Notes: a model not told the origin generated them from the sequence alone. 64,000 nucleotides of DNA from UBA8389 sp964472175 (GCA_964472175.1 CAYYJF010000003.1:1-64000), one strand, 5' to 3'. Shown: positions 1 to 8,510, counted from the stretch's first letter. A program made the numbers and translations.

Positions 1-12
1 AAACACACAATT

Positions 13-1296
13 ATGGCATGGTTTTTTGAAAGATCGGAAGAGATTGACCCACAACAGCTCAAAGAGCTGGTAATACTCAGTGCAAAGTCCTGTTTGGAAC
101 GCATCCACCCAAACCCGAAAAAAGTTTTGTTGCTTCCACCAGACATTACGCGGGCACATTCTGGAGCGGGTACGATCACAAACATACTCTATCACTTTTT
201 TGCGCCAATGGCCGATGTCTATGTCATTCCAACGCTGGGACAACATCTTCCGCATACTCCTGAACAAAACAAGTGGATGTTTGGCGATATTCCTGAAGAA
301 AAAATATTGAAACATGACTGGATCAAAGATGGAAAACGTCTGGGTGTGATTCCAGCCGATTATGTTGAGAAAATTACCGGAGGAAAAGCCAATTGGGAAA
401 TTCCGGTCAACATCAACCGACTTGTGATGGAAGAAAAGTGGGACATCATCATCAATGTCGGACATGTGGTTCCTCACGAGGTCTTGGGCTTTGCCAACCA
501 CAATAAAAATTATTTCATTGGCTTGGCGGGAAAAGAGATGATTTGTGCATCCCACATGGCTGCTGCTTGTTATGGCATTGAAAACAATCTGGGGAATCTG
601 GTGACTCCGCTCAGACATTGCTTCAACAAAGCTGAATCGGAGTTTCTGGGCGATCTTCCCGATGTGTATATCCAGGTTGTGATGAAATACAATGCTCAGG
701 GAAAACTTGTTCATAGCGGCTTTTATTGTGGCGATGATGTGGATACTTATCTGCTGGCCGCCGAGCAGTCTAAAGCTGAAAATATCACCATCGTACCACC
801 GCTAAAAAAAGTCGTGGCCGTGATGCAGGGGGATGAATTTTTCAGCACATGGGTGGCCAACAAAGCCATTTATCGCACCAGAAAGGCCATGGATGACGGG
901 GGAGAGCTGCTCATTATTGCGCCGGGCTTGAAACGTTTTGGCGAACAAGACGAAGTGGATCAGATCATACGCAAATTTGGTTACTCCGGGACACCTGCCG
1001 TGATGAAAGCATGGAAAGAAAACGATGTCCTTCAGGATTTGACGCATGCCACCGCACACTTGATTCATGGTTCGTCCGAAGGCCGTTTCAATATTACCTA
1101 CGCTCCCGGACACCTCACAAAAGAAGAGATTGAAGGCGTCAACTTTGGTTATATGGATTACAACGAGGCCATCAAACGCTACAACCCGGAAAAAATGAAA
1201 GATGGGTTTAACACGATGCCCGATGGCGAAGAAGTGTATTTCATCAGTACGCCCTCGGCAGGACTGTGGACAACAAAAGACAAACTGAATGGATGA
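13..1296 (+). CDS. larA: LarA-like nickel-pincer hydroxyacid racemase/epimerase
   Basis: Member of the LarA (DUF2088) superfamily, cytoplasmic enzymes that racemise or epimerise 2-hydroxyacids with a nickel-pincer nucleotide cofactor. 427 aa, about the usual length. Seen: the N-terminal DxTR motif (DITRAHSGAG, D44/R47), GQHLPHT near residue 77, an HD pair at 101-102, GHVVPHEV at 150-157, and a Lys in GLAGKE at 174 that I take as the candidate cofactor-linking lysine. The sequence around that lysine differs from lactate racemase of Lactiplantibacillus (GGxK then PG), so the substrate may not be lactate; relatives are often auto-annotated as D-mannonate epimerase. The ATG at 13 opens the window and its stop overlaps larE by 8 bases. 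An upstream partner such as larC may lie outside the window. Family call firm, substrate unknown. Confidence 0.82.
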   Translation: MAWFFERSEEIDPQQLKELVILSAKSCLERIHPNPKKVLLLPPDITRAHSGAGTITNILYHFFAPMADVYVIPTLGQHLPHTPEQNKWMFGDIPEEKILKHDWIKDGKRLGVIPADYVEKITGGKANWEIPVNINRLVMEEKWDIIINVGHVVPHEVLGFANHNKNYFIGLAGKEMICASHMAAACYGIENNLGNLVTPLRHCFNKAESEFLGDLPDVYIQVVMKYNAQGKLVHSGFYCGDDVDTYLLAAEQSKAENITIVPPLKKVVAVMQGDEFFSTWVANKAIYRTRKAMDDGGELLIIAPGLKRFGEQDEVDQIIRKFGYSGTPAVMKAWKENDVLQDLTHATAHLIHGSSEGRFNITYAPGHLTKEEIEGVNFGYMDYNEAIKRYNPEKMKDGFNTMPDGEEVYFISTPSAGLWTTKDKLNG

Positions 1297-2134
1297 GATT
1301 TTTGCAGATGGCTTATCTGCTGAAACCAAGAGAAAATACATCGAATTGATCCACCACATCGACAGTTTGGGCAGCGTAGCTGTTGCTCTTTCCGGAGGTG
1401 TCGACAGTTCATTACTGGCAAAAATATGCCATGATAGACTTGGTAATCAAGCCATTGCAGCAACAATCGTTTCACCTATGCTGGCAAAAAGGGAGCTTGA
1501 GGATGCCTGCAAAGTAGCCACTTTGGTTGGCATCCATCATTTATTAATTCATGAAAAGGACATTGATCCCGAAGTCGGCAAGAATCCGGTAAACCGCTGC
1601 TATTTCTGCAAAAAGATTGAATTTGGACAGATTATTGACGAGGCCCAAAAGTTCAATATTGCCTATGTGCTGGATGGCTCAAATGTGGACGACATAAGTG
1701 ATTACCGTCCTGGTTCACAAGCAGTAAAAGAGCTGAAGGTTCAGAGTCCTTTACAAAAAGCCGGCTTCACAAAACAAGAAATCCGGGAACTGTCGCGTAT
1801 ACTTGGCTTGCCCACCAGTGACAAACCGGCGTATGCCTGCCTGGCTTCACGCATTCCTTATGCTGAGGAGATTACCATTGAAAAATTGAGTCGGATCGAC
1901 AAGGCTGAAGCCTATCTGCAATCGCTTGGTTTAGATGGTTTACGGGTGAGAAGCCATGAAAACATTGCCCGAATTGAAGTTAGGCCTGAGCAACGACATC
2001 ATTTCTTTGATACCGGAATGATGGATGCCGTCTCCAAACAATTAAAATCGTATGGTTTTGTGTTTGTATGCCTGGAACTCGAAGGGTATTCGATGGGTAA
2101 CTTAAACAAAGAAATTTCAATCAATGGACAATAA
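1289..2134 (+). CDS. larE: LarE, sulfur transferase for nickel-pincer cofactor
   Basis: ATP-dependent sulfur transferase that converts the pyridinium dicarboxylate made by LarB into the dithio form of the nickel-pincer cofactor; cytoplasmic. 281 aa, typical length. An N-type PP-loop SGGVDSS lies at residues 35-41. NRCYFCKK (C104, C107) and AYACLASR (C184) are the conserved cysteines. In the family a cysteine at the latter place supplies sulfur, either sacrificially or, when three cysteines are present, through an iron-sulfur cluster; all three are here, so the cluster-type mechanism is possible (inference). The ATG lies within the end of larA and the stop overlaps larB by 11 bases, indicating translational coupling of A-E-B. 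Confidence 0.88.
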   Translation: MDEIFADGLSAETKRKYIELIHHIDSLGSVAVALSGGVDSSLLAKICHDRLGNQAIAATIVSPMLAKRELEDACKVATLVGIHHLLIHEKDIDPEVGKNPVNRCYFCKKIEFGQIIDEAQKFNIAYVLDGSNVDDISDYRPGSQAVKELKVQSPLQKAGFTKQEIRELSRILGLPTSDKPAYACLASRIPYAEEITIEKLSRIDKAEAYLQSLGLDGLRVRSHENIARIEVRPEQRHHFFDTGMMDAVSKQLKSYGFVFVCLELEGYSMGNLNKEISINGQ

Positions 2135-2795
2135 TACAAAAGGATACGAGGATCTTGGTTTTGCCAAAATTGACACCTGGCGGGAGGAGCGCACCGGTCA
2201 GCCTGAAGTGATTTTTTGTGAAGGGAAATCGACGGACCAGGTTTTGGCAATTATGCGTAAAATGATGGAACTGGGAAAAAACGTTTTGGGAACAAGGGTT
2301 TCGCCTGAAATGGCCGAAATGCTGCGTCAACACTTTCCGGAAATCATCTATAACCCGACTGGCCAAACCATTCGGGTCATGCAGCACGAACCCGTTCTTA
2401 CCAGCACCAGCATTGCCATTGTTTCGGCCGGGACATCCGATTTACCTGTAGTAGAAGAAGCCTACGAAACAGCTTTGTTTCTAGGAAACCGTGTTGAAAA
2501 GATTGCCGATGTGGGTATTGCGGGTATCCACCGTTTGTTTGACAACATGGATCAGATCAGGCAAGCTCGGGTTATTGTGGTGGTGGCTGGCATGGAAGGG
2601 GCGCTGGCCAGCGTTATTTCCGGTTTGACCGACAAGCCTGTCATTGCCGTTCCCACCAGCATTGGATATGGTGCCAACCTCAAAGGCATCACCACACTGC
2701 TTTCTATGCTGAGCAGTTGCACCACCCTGAGTGTGGTCAACATCGACAACGGATTTGGTGCTGCCAGCCAGGCCAGCCGAATCAATCACTTGTAA
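2124..2795 (+). CDS. larB: LarB, pyridinium-3,5-biscarboxylic acid mononucleotide synthase
   Basis: Carboxylates and hydrolyses nicotinic acid adenine dinucleotide in the first step of nickel-pincer cofactor synthesis. 223 aa. The C-terminal two thirds is a PurE (AIR carboxylase)-like domain: SAGTSDLPVVEEA, VAGMEGALASVISG, PTSIGYG, then the SSCTT cysteine and the NIDNGFGA signature near the C-terminus. Last gene of the operon, starting inside larE and followed by a strong bidirectional terminator. LarC, the nickel insertase, is not in the window. Confidence 0.9.
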   Translation: MDNNTKGYEDLGFAKIDTWREERTGQPEVIFCEGKSTDQVLAIMRKMMELGKNVLGTRVSPEMAEMLRQHFPEIIYNPTGQTIRVMQHEPVLTSTSIAIVSAGTSDLPVVEEAYETALFLGNRVEKIADVGIAGIHRLFDNMDQIRQARVIVVVAGMEGALASVISGLTDKPVIAVPTSIGYGANLKGITTLLSMLSSCTTLSVVNIDNGFGAASQASRINHL

Positions 2796-2804
2796 TTCTT
2801 GTAC

Positions 2805-2845
2805 AAAAAAAACCCTGCAAAACATTGATTTTGTAGGGTTTTTTT
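2805..2845. terminator. bidirectional rho-independent terminator
   Basis: Ten-base stem CCCTGCAAAA / TTTTGTAGGG (one G-T wobble) with loop CATTGA, flanked by an A-run on the left and a T-run on the right. It can end larB on the plus strand and the tRNA-Ser/rpsP transcript on the minus strand. Confidence 0.85.
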
Positions 2846-2873
2846 GATGTCACCTTTTGGCTTCATCGTTCAG

Positions 2874-2958
2874 CGGAGAGAAAGGGATTCGAACCCCTGG
2901 TACCTTGCAGTACAACGGTTTTCAAGACCGCCGCAATCGACCACTCTGCCATCTCTCC
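2874..2958 (-). tRNA. tRNA-Ser (anticodon TGA)
   Basis: The minus strand folds as a class II tRNA: acceptor stem GGAGAGA / TCTCTCC, anticodon stem-loop CGGTCTTGAAAACCG with anticodon TGA (reads UCA and UCG), a long variable arm, and the T-arm sequence GGTTCGAATCC. Discriminator base is G at 2874; the 3' CCA is not encoded. It lies directly downstream of the hairpin that follows rpsP, in the same direction. Confidence 0.95.
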
Positions 2959-2990
2959 AAAGAAAAGGGCATGCTGCATTGAACATGCCC
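2959..2990 (-). terminator. hairpin after rpsP, abutting the 5' end of tRNA-Ser
   Basis: On the minus strand GGGCATG pairs with CATGCCC across a 10-base loop, followed by TTTTCTTT, whose last base touches the first base of tRNA-Ser. It looks like an intrinsic terminator for rpsP, but with no room for a separate tRNA promoter it may be partly read through or act as a processing site. Confidence 0.6.
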
Positions 2991-3003
2991 TGTCTAATAT
3001 CAT

Positions 3004-3683
3004 TTACTCAGCTGCAGGAGTTTCTGCTTCTGCTGCGGGTGCAGCTTCTTCAGCGGNNNNNNNNNNNNNNNNNNNNNNNNNNNNNNNNNNNNNNNNNNNN
3101 NNNNNNNNNNNNNNNNNNNNNNNNNNNNNNNNNNNNNNNNNNNNNNNNNNNNNNNNGCGGGTGCAGCTTCTTCAGCGGCAGGTGCGGCTTCTTCAGCTAC
3201 TGCCTGAGCTTCTTCAGCACGTGCAGCAGCCAATTTTTCAGCTACTTGTGCGGCTTTGGCTTTGTTTGCTTCGATTTCAGCTTCCATACGCTTTTTGGCG
3301 TCAGCAGCAGCAGCATCTTTCAAAGATACTTTGGTTGCGCTGATGGAGTTTTGTTTGGCTTCTTTCCAAGCAGTAAATTTTGTTTCAGCTTGTGCTTCAT
3401 CAAAAGCACCTTTTTTTACGCCTTCCAACAGGTGTTTTTTCATCAATACGCCTTCGCTTGAAAGAACTGTACGAGCTGTATCGGTGGGTTGAGCACCGAC
3501 CTGTAACCAATACAAGGCACGTTCGAAATTCAAATCTATCGTAGCAGGATTGGTGTTCGGATTATACGAACCTAATCGCTCAATAAATTTGCCATCTCGT
3601 GGCGCCCTGCTGTCTGCGACTACAACTTGGTAAAATGCATACCCTTTGCGGCCGAATCTTTGCAATCTGATTTTAGTTGCCAT
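3004..3683 (-). CDS. rpsP: 30S ribosomal protein S16 with Ala/Glu-rich C-terminal tail (interrupted by a gap)
   Basis: Small-subunit ribosomal protein bS16. Residues 1-80 carry the S16 fold (MATKIRLQRFGRKGYAFYQV, VADSRAPRDGKFIERLGSYNP, ALYWLQVGAQPTDT). It is followed by a Lys/Ala/Glu-rich helical extension, which lengthened S16 proteins of Bacteroidota commonly have. A 100-N placeholder (3057-3156) sits in AEEAAP repeats. With exactly 100 bases the frame after the gap gives PLKKLHPQQK and a stop at 3000. The frame continuing the AEEAAP theme gives AEEAAPAAEAETPAAE and stops at 3004-3006. I prefer the latter; merging the identical 22-base flanks yields a 185-residue protein. ATG at 3683, with a promoter element at 3725-3732. 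Confidence 0.93.
3057..3156. other. assembly gap (100 N placeholder)
   Basis: Exactly 100 N inside the rpsP tail. The 22 bases to its left (3035-3056) are identical to the 22 to its right (3157-3178), so it is an unresolved overlap or collapsed repeat rather than a measured gap. Confidence 0.98.
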
Positions 3684-3724
3684 TACTTTGAATTGAATGT
3701 GTTTGTACTTGCATTAAGCGGGCA

Positions 3725-3732
3725 CAAAGGTA
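3725..3732 (-). promoter_or_regulatory. -7 element of the rpsP promoter
   Basis: The minus strand reads TACCTTTG, a full match to the Bacteroidota -7 box TAnnTTTG, 41 bases upstream of the rpsP ATG. At the -33 place there is a T-run but no clean TTG. Confidence 0.5.
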
Positions 3733-3771
3733 ATAAGATTTTTTATATCTAAAAAGGCTTCTGATGATTTT

Positions 3772-5025
3772 TCACTGTGCATAGGTAAAAATCCATGCAC
3801 TGGAATACTCAGGATAGGAATTGGTGTATTGACGTAAAAATCGGTCGGCTTCGACTTTGTTCTTAAAATTGCCGGTGCCGATTCTAAACCAGCCTTCGGA
3901 TTCGATAATTTCAGCATCTTTGAGCGCGGGCTCACTGTTGTGCAACACAAGCCAGGTTTCGGCCGATGCACGACTGGAAAAAGTCCCTACCACCAATTTG
4001 TACACAAATTCACTTTCCACTTTGGATTGCTTCCTGCCTTTATACGTGAGTGTTTCTTGCAACACGCTTAGAAGGGTTGTTTCCGGACGTTCCTGATAAA
4101 CTCTGCCGGTATGTTTTGAATGAAGAATGGCTTCCGCTGCATTTTCAATCACAGATCCGATGGTTTCATTGGTGGCTTCAACAGTAAGATCTTCATTGAT
4201 CGAATCGGCAAAATTGATAAACTTCACTTGTTGCTGCTGTCCCGTTGTATTTCCCAAATAATGGTGCATCATCAGGTTGGCTTCCTGCTGGTTGCCTACT
4301 GTTCCGATGGGCTTGGTAATCAACAGAACGAGGAGAAAAACAGCAACACCCATCAGGAATTTCACAGAAACGCTCGCCTGACGGCGTTTGTGTTCAGGAA
4401 TGTATCCCTGTGCTCTGAGCGCCTGAACCAGAAGTATCGCATTATCGAGCTCTACCTGACGTTCAGCCTGTTCTTCGGCTTCTTGGGTATGATGACGACT
4501 TTCTTTTAATTGAGCATCACGTATGGTCTGGCTGCTTGATGGCCTGAATGCCTGTTGAAGTTTTTGGACTTCTGTCTGTTTTTGATCGGTTGACTGCGCC
4601 CCTTCTTGTTTCAGTCTGGAGAATCCAAATGGAGCCAATCCATAAGATTCCGGCAAAAAGTGATTTCTAAAATCTGGTCTAAAAACCAGTTGTTCGTCGG
4701 TTTTGGTCATGGTACCAATTCGACCGATGCGAACATATTTGCCTTCGTTCAACTTTGTCACAATTTCCTGAACGGAAATTTGTATTTGTTGAACGGCTTC
4801 TTCGAAGGAGAGTCCAAATATTTCCTGATAAGATTGTGCCAGCAGGCCGTCGTTGAACTTCAACCTTGGATTGAAGCAAATTTCTTTGGTTGCCGGATAA
4901 ATGATTCCGGTAACCTCGTCAATCCTAGATCTGACCTCATTCTGGACAAAACCACCAAGCCCGGGCACAACGACACAGTCATGCTCGGGTAGTAGGTTTT
5001 CTATATGTCTGACTAAAACATCCAT
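3772..5025 (-). CDS. HU (CCDC81-type) - transmembrane - SPOR domain protein
   Basis: Single-pass membrane protein of 417 aa. Residues 1-120 match the CCDC81-like prokaryotic HU domain: HDCVVVPGLGGFV at 15-27, FNPRLKFNDGLLAQSY at 51-66, and a GKYVRIGRIGTM turn near 95-106. A Gln/Glu-rich linker of about 80 residues follows. EHKRRQ then precedes one hydrophobic helix (about 222-240), so the N-terminus should be cytoplasmic. The C-terminus from about 340 is a SPOR repeat (YKLVVGTFSSRASAE, GWFRIGTGNFKNKVEA), a family that binds denuded septal peptidoglycan. This suggests a bridge between DNA or another cytoplasmic partner and the cell wall (inference). I use the ATG at 5025; a TTG sits just before it at 5028. 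It starts 6 bases past the upstream trpB stop, so the two are probably co-transcribed. Confidence 0.82.
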   Translation of the reverse strand: MDVLVRHIENLLPEHDCVVVPGLGGFVQNEVRSRIDEVTGIIYPATKEICFNPRLKFNDGLLAQSYQEIFGLSFEEAVQQIQISVQEIVTKLNEGKYVRIGRIGTMTKTDEQLVFRPDFRNHFLPESYGLAPFGFSRLKQEGAQSTDQKQTEVQKLQQAFRPSSSQTIRDAQLKESRHHTQEAEEQAERQVELDNAILLVQALRAQGYIPEHKRRQASVSVKFLMGVAVFLLVLLITKPIGTVGNQQEANLMMHHYLGNTTGQQQQVKFINFADSINEDLTVEATNETIGSVIENAAEAILHSKHTGRVYQERPETTLLSVLQETLTYKGRKQSKVESEFVYKLVVGTFSSRASAETWLVLHNSEPALKDAEIIESEGWFRIGTGNFKNKVEADRFLRQYTNSYPEYSSAWIFTYAQ

Positions 5026-5031
5026 CAATGG

Positions 5032-6393
5032 TTATTGCATTGCGATAACTGATTCCAAATTTTTGTCAATTTCTTCTTGATTTAATTCAAAATTGGTCAG
5101 ATCATTGGCCAAATAACTGTCGTAAGCAGTCATATCGATCAATCCATGACCAGACAAATTAAACAGAATTGTTTTGGATTTGCCTTCTTTTTTGCATTCA
5201 AGCGCTTCGTTAATGGTTGCTGCAATGGCATGCGCGGATTCGGGTGCCGGAATGATGCCTTCGGCTCTGGCAAATATCATGGCTGCTTCAAAACTATCCA
5301 ATTGCTTGATGTCAACGGCTTCCATCATTTTATCTTCTAAAAGCTGGCTGACAATGGTTCCGGCTCCGTGGTAGCGTAAACCACCGGCATGAATGTGTGC
5401 TGGTGCAAAATTATGACCCAGGGTGTACATTTTCAAAAGCGGTGTGTATCCGGCTTCATCACCAAAATCGTACAGCATTCTGCCTCTTGTCAATTTGGGA
5501 CAGGATGCAGGTTCTGCTGCAATAAATCTGGTTTTAAACCCTTTGGTGAGGTTGTCTTGCATAAAGGGGAAGGAGATGCCGCTGAAATTGGATCCGCCGC
5601 CGAAACAACCGATCACAATATCGGGATACGCTCCGGCCATTTCCATTTGCTTTTTGGCTTCCTGGCCGATAATGGTTTGGTGCAAAGACACATGATTCAA
5701 CACACTACCAAGCGCATACCTGCAATTGGGTGTGGTGGTGGCCAATTCGATGGCTTCTGAAATTGCTGTACCAAGACTTCCCTGATAATTGGGGTGTTTG
5801 GTAATGATGTCTTTTCCGGCACGTGTGGACATGGAGGGTGAAGCAATGACGGTCGCACCATAGCTTTGCATGATGGAGCGTCTGTACGGTTTCTGTTCGT
5901 AGCTGATTTTCACCATATATACGGCCAAATCCAAACCAAAAAATTGACAAGCATAGGACAAAGCAGCACCCCATTGACCGGCACCGGTTTCGGTGGTCAA
6001 ATTGGTGATTCCCTGTTTTTTATTGTAATAGGCTTGTGCAATGGCTGAATTCAGTTTATGTGAACCAACGGGGCTTACACTTTCATTTTTGAAGTAAATA
6101 TGCGCCGGTGTATCCAATGCTTTTTCCAAACCATAAGCCCTGACCAGAGGGGTTGGTCTGTAATTCATATAAACGTCCCTTACTTCTTCCGGGATATCAA
6201 TGTATCGATCGGTCATGTTCAACTCTTGTTTACAGAGTTCTTCTCCAAAAATCGGGGAGAGGTCCTGAACAGTTAAAGGTTGACGCGTACCCGGATGCAA
6301 AGGCAGTGCGGGTTTGTTTTTCATGTCAGCGCAAATATTGTACCATTGAGTAGGTAGATCTGCTTCGCCGAGAAGGAATTTCTTTGTATTCAT
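5032..6393 (-). CDS. trpB: tryptophan synthase beta chain, TrpB2 type
   Basis: PLP enzyme joining indole and serine to tryptophan. 453 aa, longer than TrpB1 and matching the TrpB2 group: LPTQWYNICAD near the N-terminus, RPTPLVRA, the PLP lysine in GSHKLNSA, the catalytic Glu in TETGAGQWG, and the glycine-rich phosphate loop GCFGGGSNFSG. The ATG at 6393 (MNTKKFLL) fits the family N-terminus better than the in-frame ATG at 6411. There is no trpA nearby; TrpB2 proteins often stand alone and may salvage free indole. Located between dsbD and the HU-SPOR gene, all on the minus strand. Confidence 0.9.
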   Translation of the reverse strand: MNTKKFLLGEADLPTQWYNICADMKNKPALPLHPGTRQPLTVQDLSPIFGEELCKQELNMTDRYIDIPEEVRDVYMNYRPTPLVRAYGLEKALDTPAHIYFKNESVSPVGSHKLNSAIAQAYYNKKQGITNLTTETGAGQWGAALSYACQFFGLDLAVYMVKISYEQKPYRRSIMQSYGATVIASPSMSTRAGKDIITKHPNYQGSLGTAISEAIELATTTPNCRYALGSVLNHVSLHQTIIGQEAKKQMEMAGAYPDIVIGCFGGGSNFSGISFPFMQDNLTKGFKTRFIAAEPASCPKLTRGRMLYDFGDEAGYTPLLKMYTLGHNFAPAHIHAGGLRYHGAGTIVSQLLEDKMMEAVDIKQLDSFEAAMIFARAEGIIPAPESAHAIAATINEALECKKEGKSKTILFNLSGHGLIDMTAYDSYLANDLTNFELNQEEIDKNLESVIAMQ

Positions 6394-6460
6394 AGAAAAA
6401 AGGAATTTCATTTACCTATGTCTGCAAAGAAAAGGAGAAAAATTGAATTATTTGGCAATT

Positions 6461-8476
6461 TCAACGTTGTTTTTGTTGATTTCCTGCAAATGATGTTAAA
6501 CCAGATTTTAAAAAGTCAATATAGGCCTGTACATCTTCGTTGTAGGCATAACTTGGGCCCAACAACTGACCCTGAGGAGTAAGCATCACATAAAAGGGTT
6601 GCGCATTGGCACCAAACTTGGTTCTTTGCAACAAACTCCAACGATCACCAACGGTTCGGATGGTTGTCTTTCTGTTGTTTTCTGTCACGGTATAGGCGCT
6701 GTCCAGGGGCGTTTTATCATCCACCATCAAGGTGATCAAGACATAATCATTTTCAAGGATTTGCTTCACATCGGGATCCTGCCAAACTGAATTTTCCATT
6801 TTTCTGCAATTCACACAACCAAAGCCGGAAAAATCAAGCAATACGGGCTTTTGAGCGGTCGCTGCATATTTCATACCCAATTCATAGTCGGTAAATTGTG
6901 CATGAACCTGCTGCTGATATAAGGTGGCTTGTTTGGCCGTTGCCGGAGGAGCGAATGCACTGATCGATTTCAAAGGAGCGCCCCACAATCCGGGTAGCAT
7001 CCATGCCGAAAACGCCAGGGAAACCAAACCCAGAGCCACGCGGACATAAGCTTTTTTACCGGCTTTGAACAACAACCATACACCCATGATCGTGAATATC
7101 AGAATCCATAGGACCAGAAATACTGGCCTTGGAAGAATGCCCCAACCATATGCCAAATCGGCCACAGACAAGAATTTCAGTGCAAAGGCCAATTCGAGGA
7201 ATCCCAGAACCACTTTGACCGTTTTCAACCATCCCCCAGATTTGGGCAAACGTTGTAAAACATTCGGAAACATAGCGAAAAAGGCGAATGGGATGGCCAA
7301 AGCCAGGGCGAAGCCAAACATGCCGATGGCTGGCCCAACGACAGAGCCATTGGTGGCGGCTTCAACCAACAAAGTTCCTATAATGGGTCCTGTACAGGAA
7401 AAGGACACAAGCACCAAAGTGAATGCCATAAAAAAGATGCTGAGTATGCCTGTGGTTTTATCGGCTTGCTGGTCGATTTTATTGGTCCAGGATGCAGGCA
7501 AGACCATTTCGAAGGCACCAAAAAAAGAAATGGCAAAAAAGACCAACAGGGCAAAAAACAGCAAATTAAAAAAGGCATTGGTCGATAAACTATTCAAAGC
7601 ACTGGCACCGAACAACATTGTGATGCCAATGCCCAGGGCCAGGTAAATCACAACAATGGATAAACCATACAAAACGGATTCCTGAATCGCCTTTTTTTTG
7701 TTGCTGTTTCTTTTCAAAAAGAAACTCACAGTCATGGGAATAATGGGCCACACGCAAGGGGTGAGCAATGCCAAAAGTCCGCCGATAAAGCCGGATATAA
7801 GCAAGATCCACCAGGATTGGTGGTGCGGTGAGGTTTTAAATGCGTTTAATTCTTGAACAACAGGAGTCCAAAGTGGATTTTCCATGTGGTTTTCCTGTGG
7901 CATCACGTCGCTATGATCGACAGCAACAACACGCTGACTATCTGCCTCTTTTACATCACCGCCTGATGTAATGGTTGAAGCATTTTTTTGAGGTGCTGTG
8001 GGTTCTTCCTTCGTTTTGGATATATGGGTCTGATCATAGGCAAAGTCGATGGTTGTGGGGGCTAGACAACTTTCATCGTTGCATCCCATAAACCGAATAG
8101 CGCCTTTGAGCGCAAACTTCTCAGGATCGGTCACTGTCAATTTCTGTACAAAAGTGACCTGATCTGTATACCAACTCAGCATCAAATCAAAAATGGCATC
8201 TTTCTTGGTGATCGGTTTTTTATTTGCCACGACTGAACCCAAAAAGCTGAGACCATTGGCGGTTTCAAACTTGATGGAAGTAGGGACGGGGCCTCCTGCA
8301 GGAAGATTCATATCGTACAAATGCCAGCCTTGGTCTATCGTGGCTTGAAATGTCAACGCATACTCGTCTGATGCAACCTGCTTTAAATCAACTTTCCAGC
8401 GAATCGGTTCTAAAATTTGAGCAGATGCCGAAAATAGGGTTACAAATAAAAGCAACGAGGTGAGGATGGCACGCAT
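6461..8476 (-). CDS. dsbD: thiol:disulfide interchange protein DsbD
   Basis: Inner-membrane protein passing electrons from cytoplasmic thioredoxin to periplasmic thiols. 671 aa from the ATG at 8476, which gives a clean signal peptide ending SASAQ; the longer in-frame start has no such signal. Order: periplasmic N-terminal domain with its Cys pair (FMGCNDESCLAPT), a Ser/Thr linker, about eight membrane helices with the two redox cysteines in LLTPCVWPIIP and VSFSCTGPIIG, then a C-terminal thioredoxin domain with CVNC in FSGFGCVNCRKM. A promoter with both elements lies at 8511-8541. All six redox cysteines are present, so it should be functional. Confidence 0.93.
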   Translation of the reverse strand: MRAILTSLLLFVTLFSASAQILEPIRWKVDLKQVASDEYALTFQATIDQGWHLYDMNLPAGGPVPTSIKFETANGLSFLGSVVANKKPITKKDAIFDLMLSWYTDQVTFVQKLTVTDPEKFALKGAIRFMGCNDESCLAPTTIDFAYDQTHISKTKEEPTAPQKNASTITSGGDVKEADSQRVVAVDHSDVMPQENHMENPLWTPVVQELNAFKTSPHHQSWWILLISGFIGGLLALLTPCVWPIIPMTVSFFLKRNSNKKKAIQESVLYGLSIVVIYLALGIGITMLFGASALNSLSTNAFFNLLFFALLVFFAISFFGAFEMVLPASWTNKIDQQADKTTGILSIFFMAFTLVLVSFSCTGPIIGTLLVEAATNGSVVGPAIGMFGFALALAIPFAFFAMFPNVLQRLPKSGGWLKTVKVVLGFLELAFALKFLSVADLAYGWGILPRPVFLVLWILIFTIMGVWLLFKAGKKAYVRVALGLVSLAFSAWMLPGLWGAPLKSISAFAPPATAKQATLYQQQVHAQFTDYELGMKYAATAQKPVLLDFSGFGCVNCRKMENSVWQDPDVKQILENDYVLITLMVDDKTPLDSAYTVTENNRKTTIRTVGDRWSLLQRTKFGANAQPFYVMLTPQGQLLGPSYAYNEDVQAYIDFLKSGLTSFAGNQQKQR

Positions 8477-8510
8477 ATTGATTGTTTTAATTTGAAAATA
8501 TTTCCAGTAG

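Noticed and set aside
802..1359. 185-residue open frame on the minus strand opposite larA
   Set aside because: It lies antisense to clearly conserved larA codons, has no recognisable domain and no promoter; a frame shadow.
3057..3156. Possible mobile-element insertion at the gap
   Set aside because: The flanks are a 22-base coding repeat of rpsP and the N count is a standard placeholder; no insertion-sequence ends are seen.
2844..3461. Plus-strand open frame across tRNA-Ser and rpsP
   Set aside because: It runs antisense through a tRNA and a ribosomal protein gene and reads through N; not a gene.
7065..7646. 193-residue open frame opposite dsbD
   Set aside because: Its Asn/Lys/Pro-rich translation mirrors the membrane helices of dsbD; no family features.
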